From: Melioribacteraceae bacterium 4301-Me
Lineage (GTDB): Bacteria > Bacteroidota > Ignavibacteria > Ignavibacteriales > Melioribacteraceae
Direction of reading: 5' to 3'
Length of the DNA stretch: 64,000 nucleotides
Assembly: GCA_041538185.1 (NCBI GenBank)
Contig: JBGORM010000001.1
Coordinates: 62,001-126,000 of the forward strand
A model generated the notes under the pieces. The model saw only the letters and a list, made by a program, of their open reading frames with translations. It was not told the DNA's origin and searched no databases. Shown one piece after another: positions 63,782 to 64,000 of the stretch. The stretch's first letter is position 1; every line of letters begins with the position of its first letter. Both the position numbers and the translations under genes were made by a program.

Positions 63782-64000
63782 AAAATTTTATCCTTGCATT
63801 AATTTTAGTTTCACCGTTATTTGTTTTTGCACAAGATAATAAATCTCAAAGCATAGAACTGCCGGATTTTGTTATTACTGGCGTTCAAACTGTAAATTTA
63901 CCAATAGCAAAAAAGGAAAAAGCCTCTTTTGTACCAATACTATCAAAAGATTTTTTCCTGCCTCAATATTCACCTGAAGAGTTGCCTCTTGCTCAAGTTG
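63778..64000 (+). CDS. Exported protein, truncated at the window edge
   Basis: The frame starts at the ATG overlapping the TPR stop and is open to the window edge (74 codons). A signal peptide (NFILALILVSPLFVFAQ) is followed by IELPDFVITGVQTVNLP. It is co-transcribed with the 1003-residue TPR protein. An outer-membrane or surface protein is likely, but too little is present to name a family. Confidence 0.7.
   Translation, partial: MKNFILALILVSPLFVFAQDNKSQSIELPDFVITGVQTVNLPIAKKEKASFVPILSKDFFLPQYSPEELPLAQV

Noticed and set aside
1..64000. Prophage or complete insertion sequence
   Set aside because: No transposase, integrase or phage structural gene could be recognised; only short repeat elements occur.

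Overview
The window is AT-rich, densely coding bacterial chromosome with about 57 protein genes and one tRNA. The gene content suggests a member of the Ignavibacteria/Chlorobi/Bacteroidetes (FCB) branch. The pointers are a LysW-carrier lysine operon, an actinobacterial-type fused 2-oxoglutarate dehydrogenase, a DUF2723 (GT117) protein, many TPR and parvulin lipoproteins, a mer operon with fused MerT-MerP, and a PTPS/GTP-cyclohydrolase/SDR set like a biopterin pathway. This placement is inferred from gene content; there is no rRNA in the window.

Layout. 0-3.5 kb: a Crp/Fnr regulator divergent from a thiol/redox trio (DUF6789 membrane protein, DsrE protein, CcdA-TlpA fusion), with a 20-bp perfect palindrome between them. 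3.5-8.5 kb: a metal-resistance island (secreted CxxC protein, merA, merTP, merR, thioredoxin-like protein, CsoR/FrmR-like regulator) full of dispersed palindromic repeats, one of them inserted in frame inside merA. 9-12.8 kb: oxidative pentose phosphate genes gnd, zwf and pgl, interrupted by a four-helix-bundle (23S IVP-like) gene flanked by inverted arrays of 7-bp repeats. 13-20 kb: LD-carboxypeptidase, hydG-hydE, TPR lipoprotein, DUF58 protein, acyl-CoA synthetase. 20.5-29 kb: metG, three overlapping parvulin/SurA-like genes, a MoxR ATPase and an M23 lipoprotein. 29.5-33.1 kb: the fused odhA on the minus strand. 33.7-39.6 kb: a LysW-dependent lysine operon (lysW, homocitrate synthase, lysX, lysY, class II glutaminase-like gene, lysZ, lysJ). 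39.8-44.3 kb: nuoABCDEF. 44.4-50 kb: DUF2723 protein and an M28/PDZ peptidase. 49.3-52.8 kb: fur-feoA-feoB-MBL hydrolase on the minus strand. 53-56.5 kb: two peroxiredoxins, then a tetrahydropterin operon (PTPS, folE, two SDRs). 56.5-58.8 kb: an ECF sigma/anti-sigma module between two Spy/CpxP-like periplasmic proteins. 58.9 kb: tRNA-Leu(GAG). 59-64 kb: TPR proteins, a DUF92 protein and a truncated exported-protein gene at the window edge.

The most interesting candidate is in the lysine operon. No LysK, the enzyme that releases lysine from LysW, is visible, but a stand-alone Ntn-type class II glutaminase-like protein sits between lysY and lysZ. Because LysW-lysine is a gamma-glutamyl amide, this protein could be the releasing enzyme, as EgtC is in ergothioneine synthesis. 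This is a hypothesis from chemistry and synteny. Other strong points are the in-frame repeat insertion in merA, the repeat-flanked four-helix-bundle cassette inside the pentose phosphate genes, and a possible Cnr-like sigma/anti-sigma/periplasmic-sensor unit.
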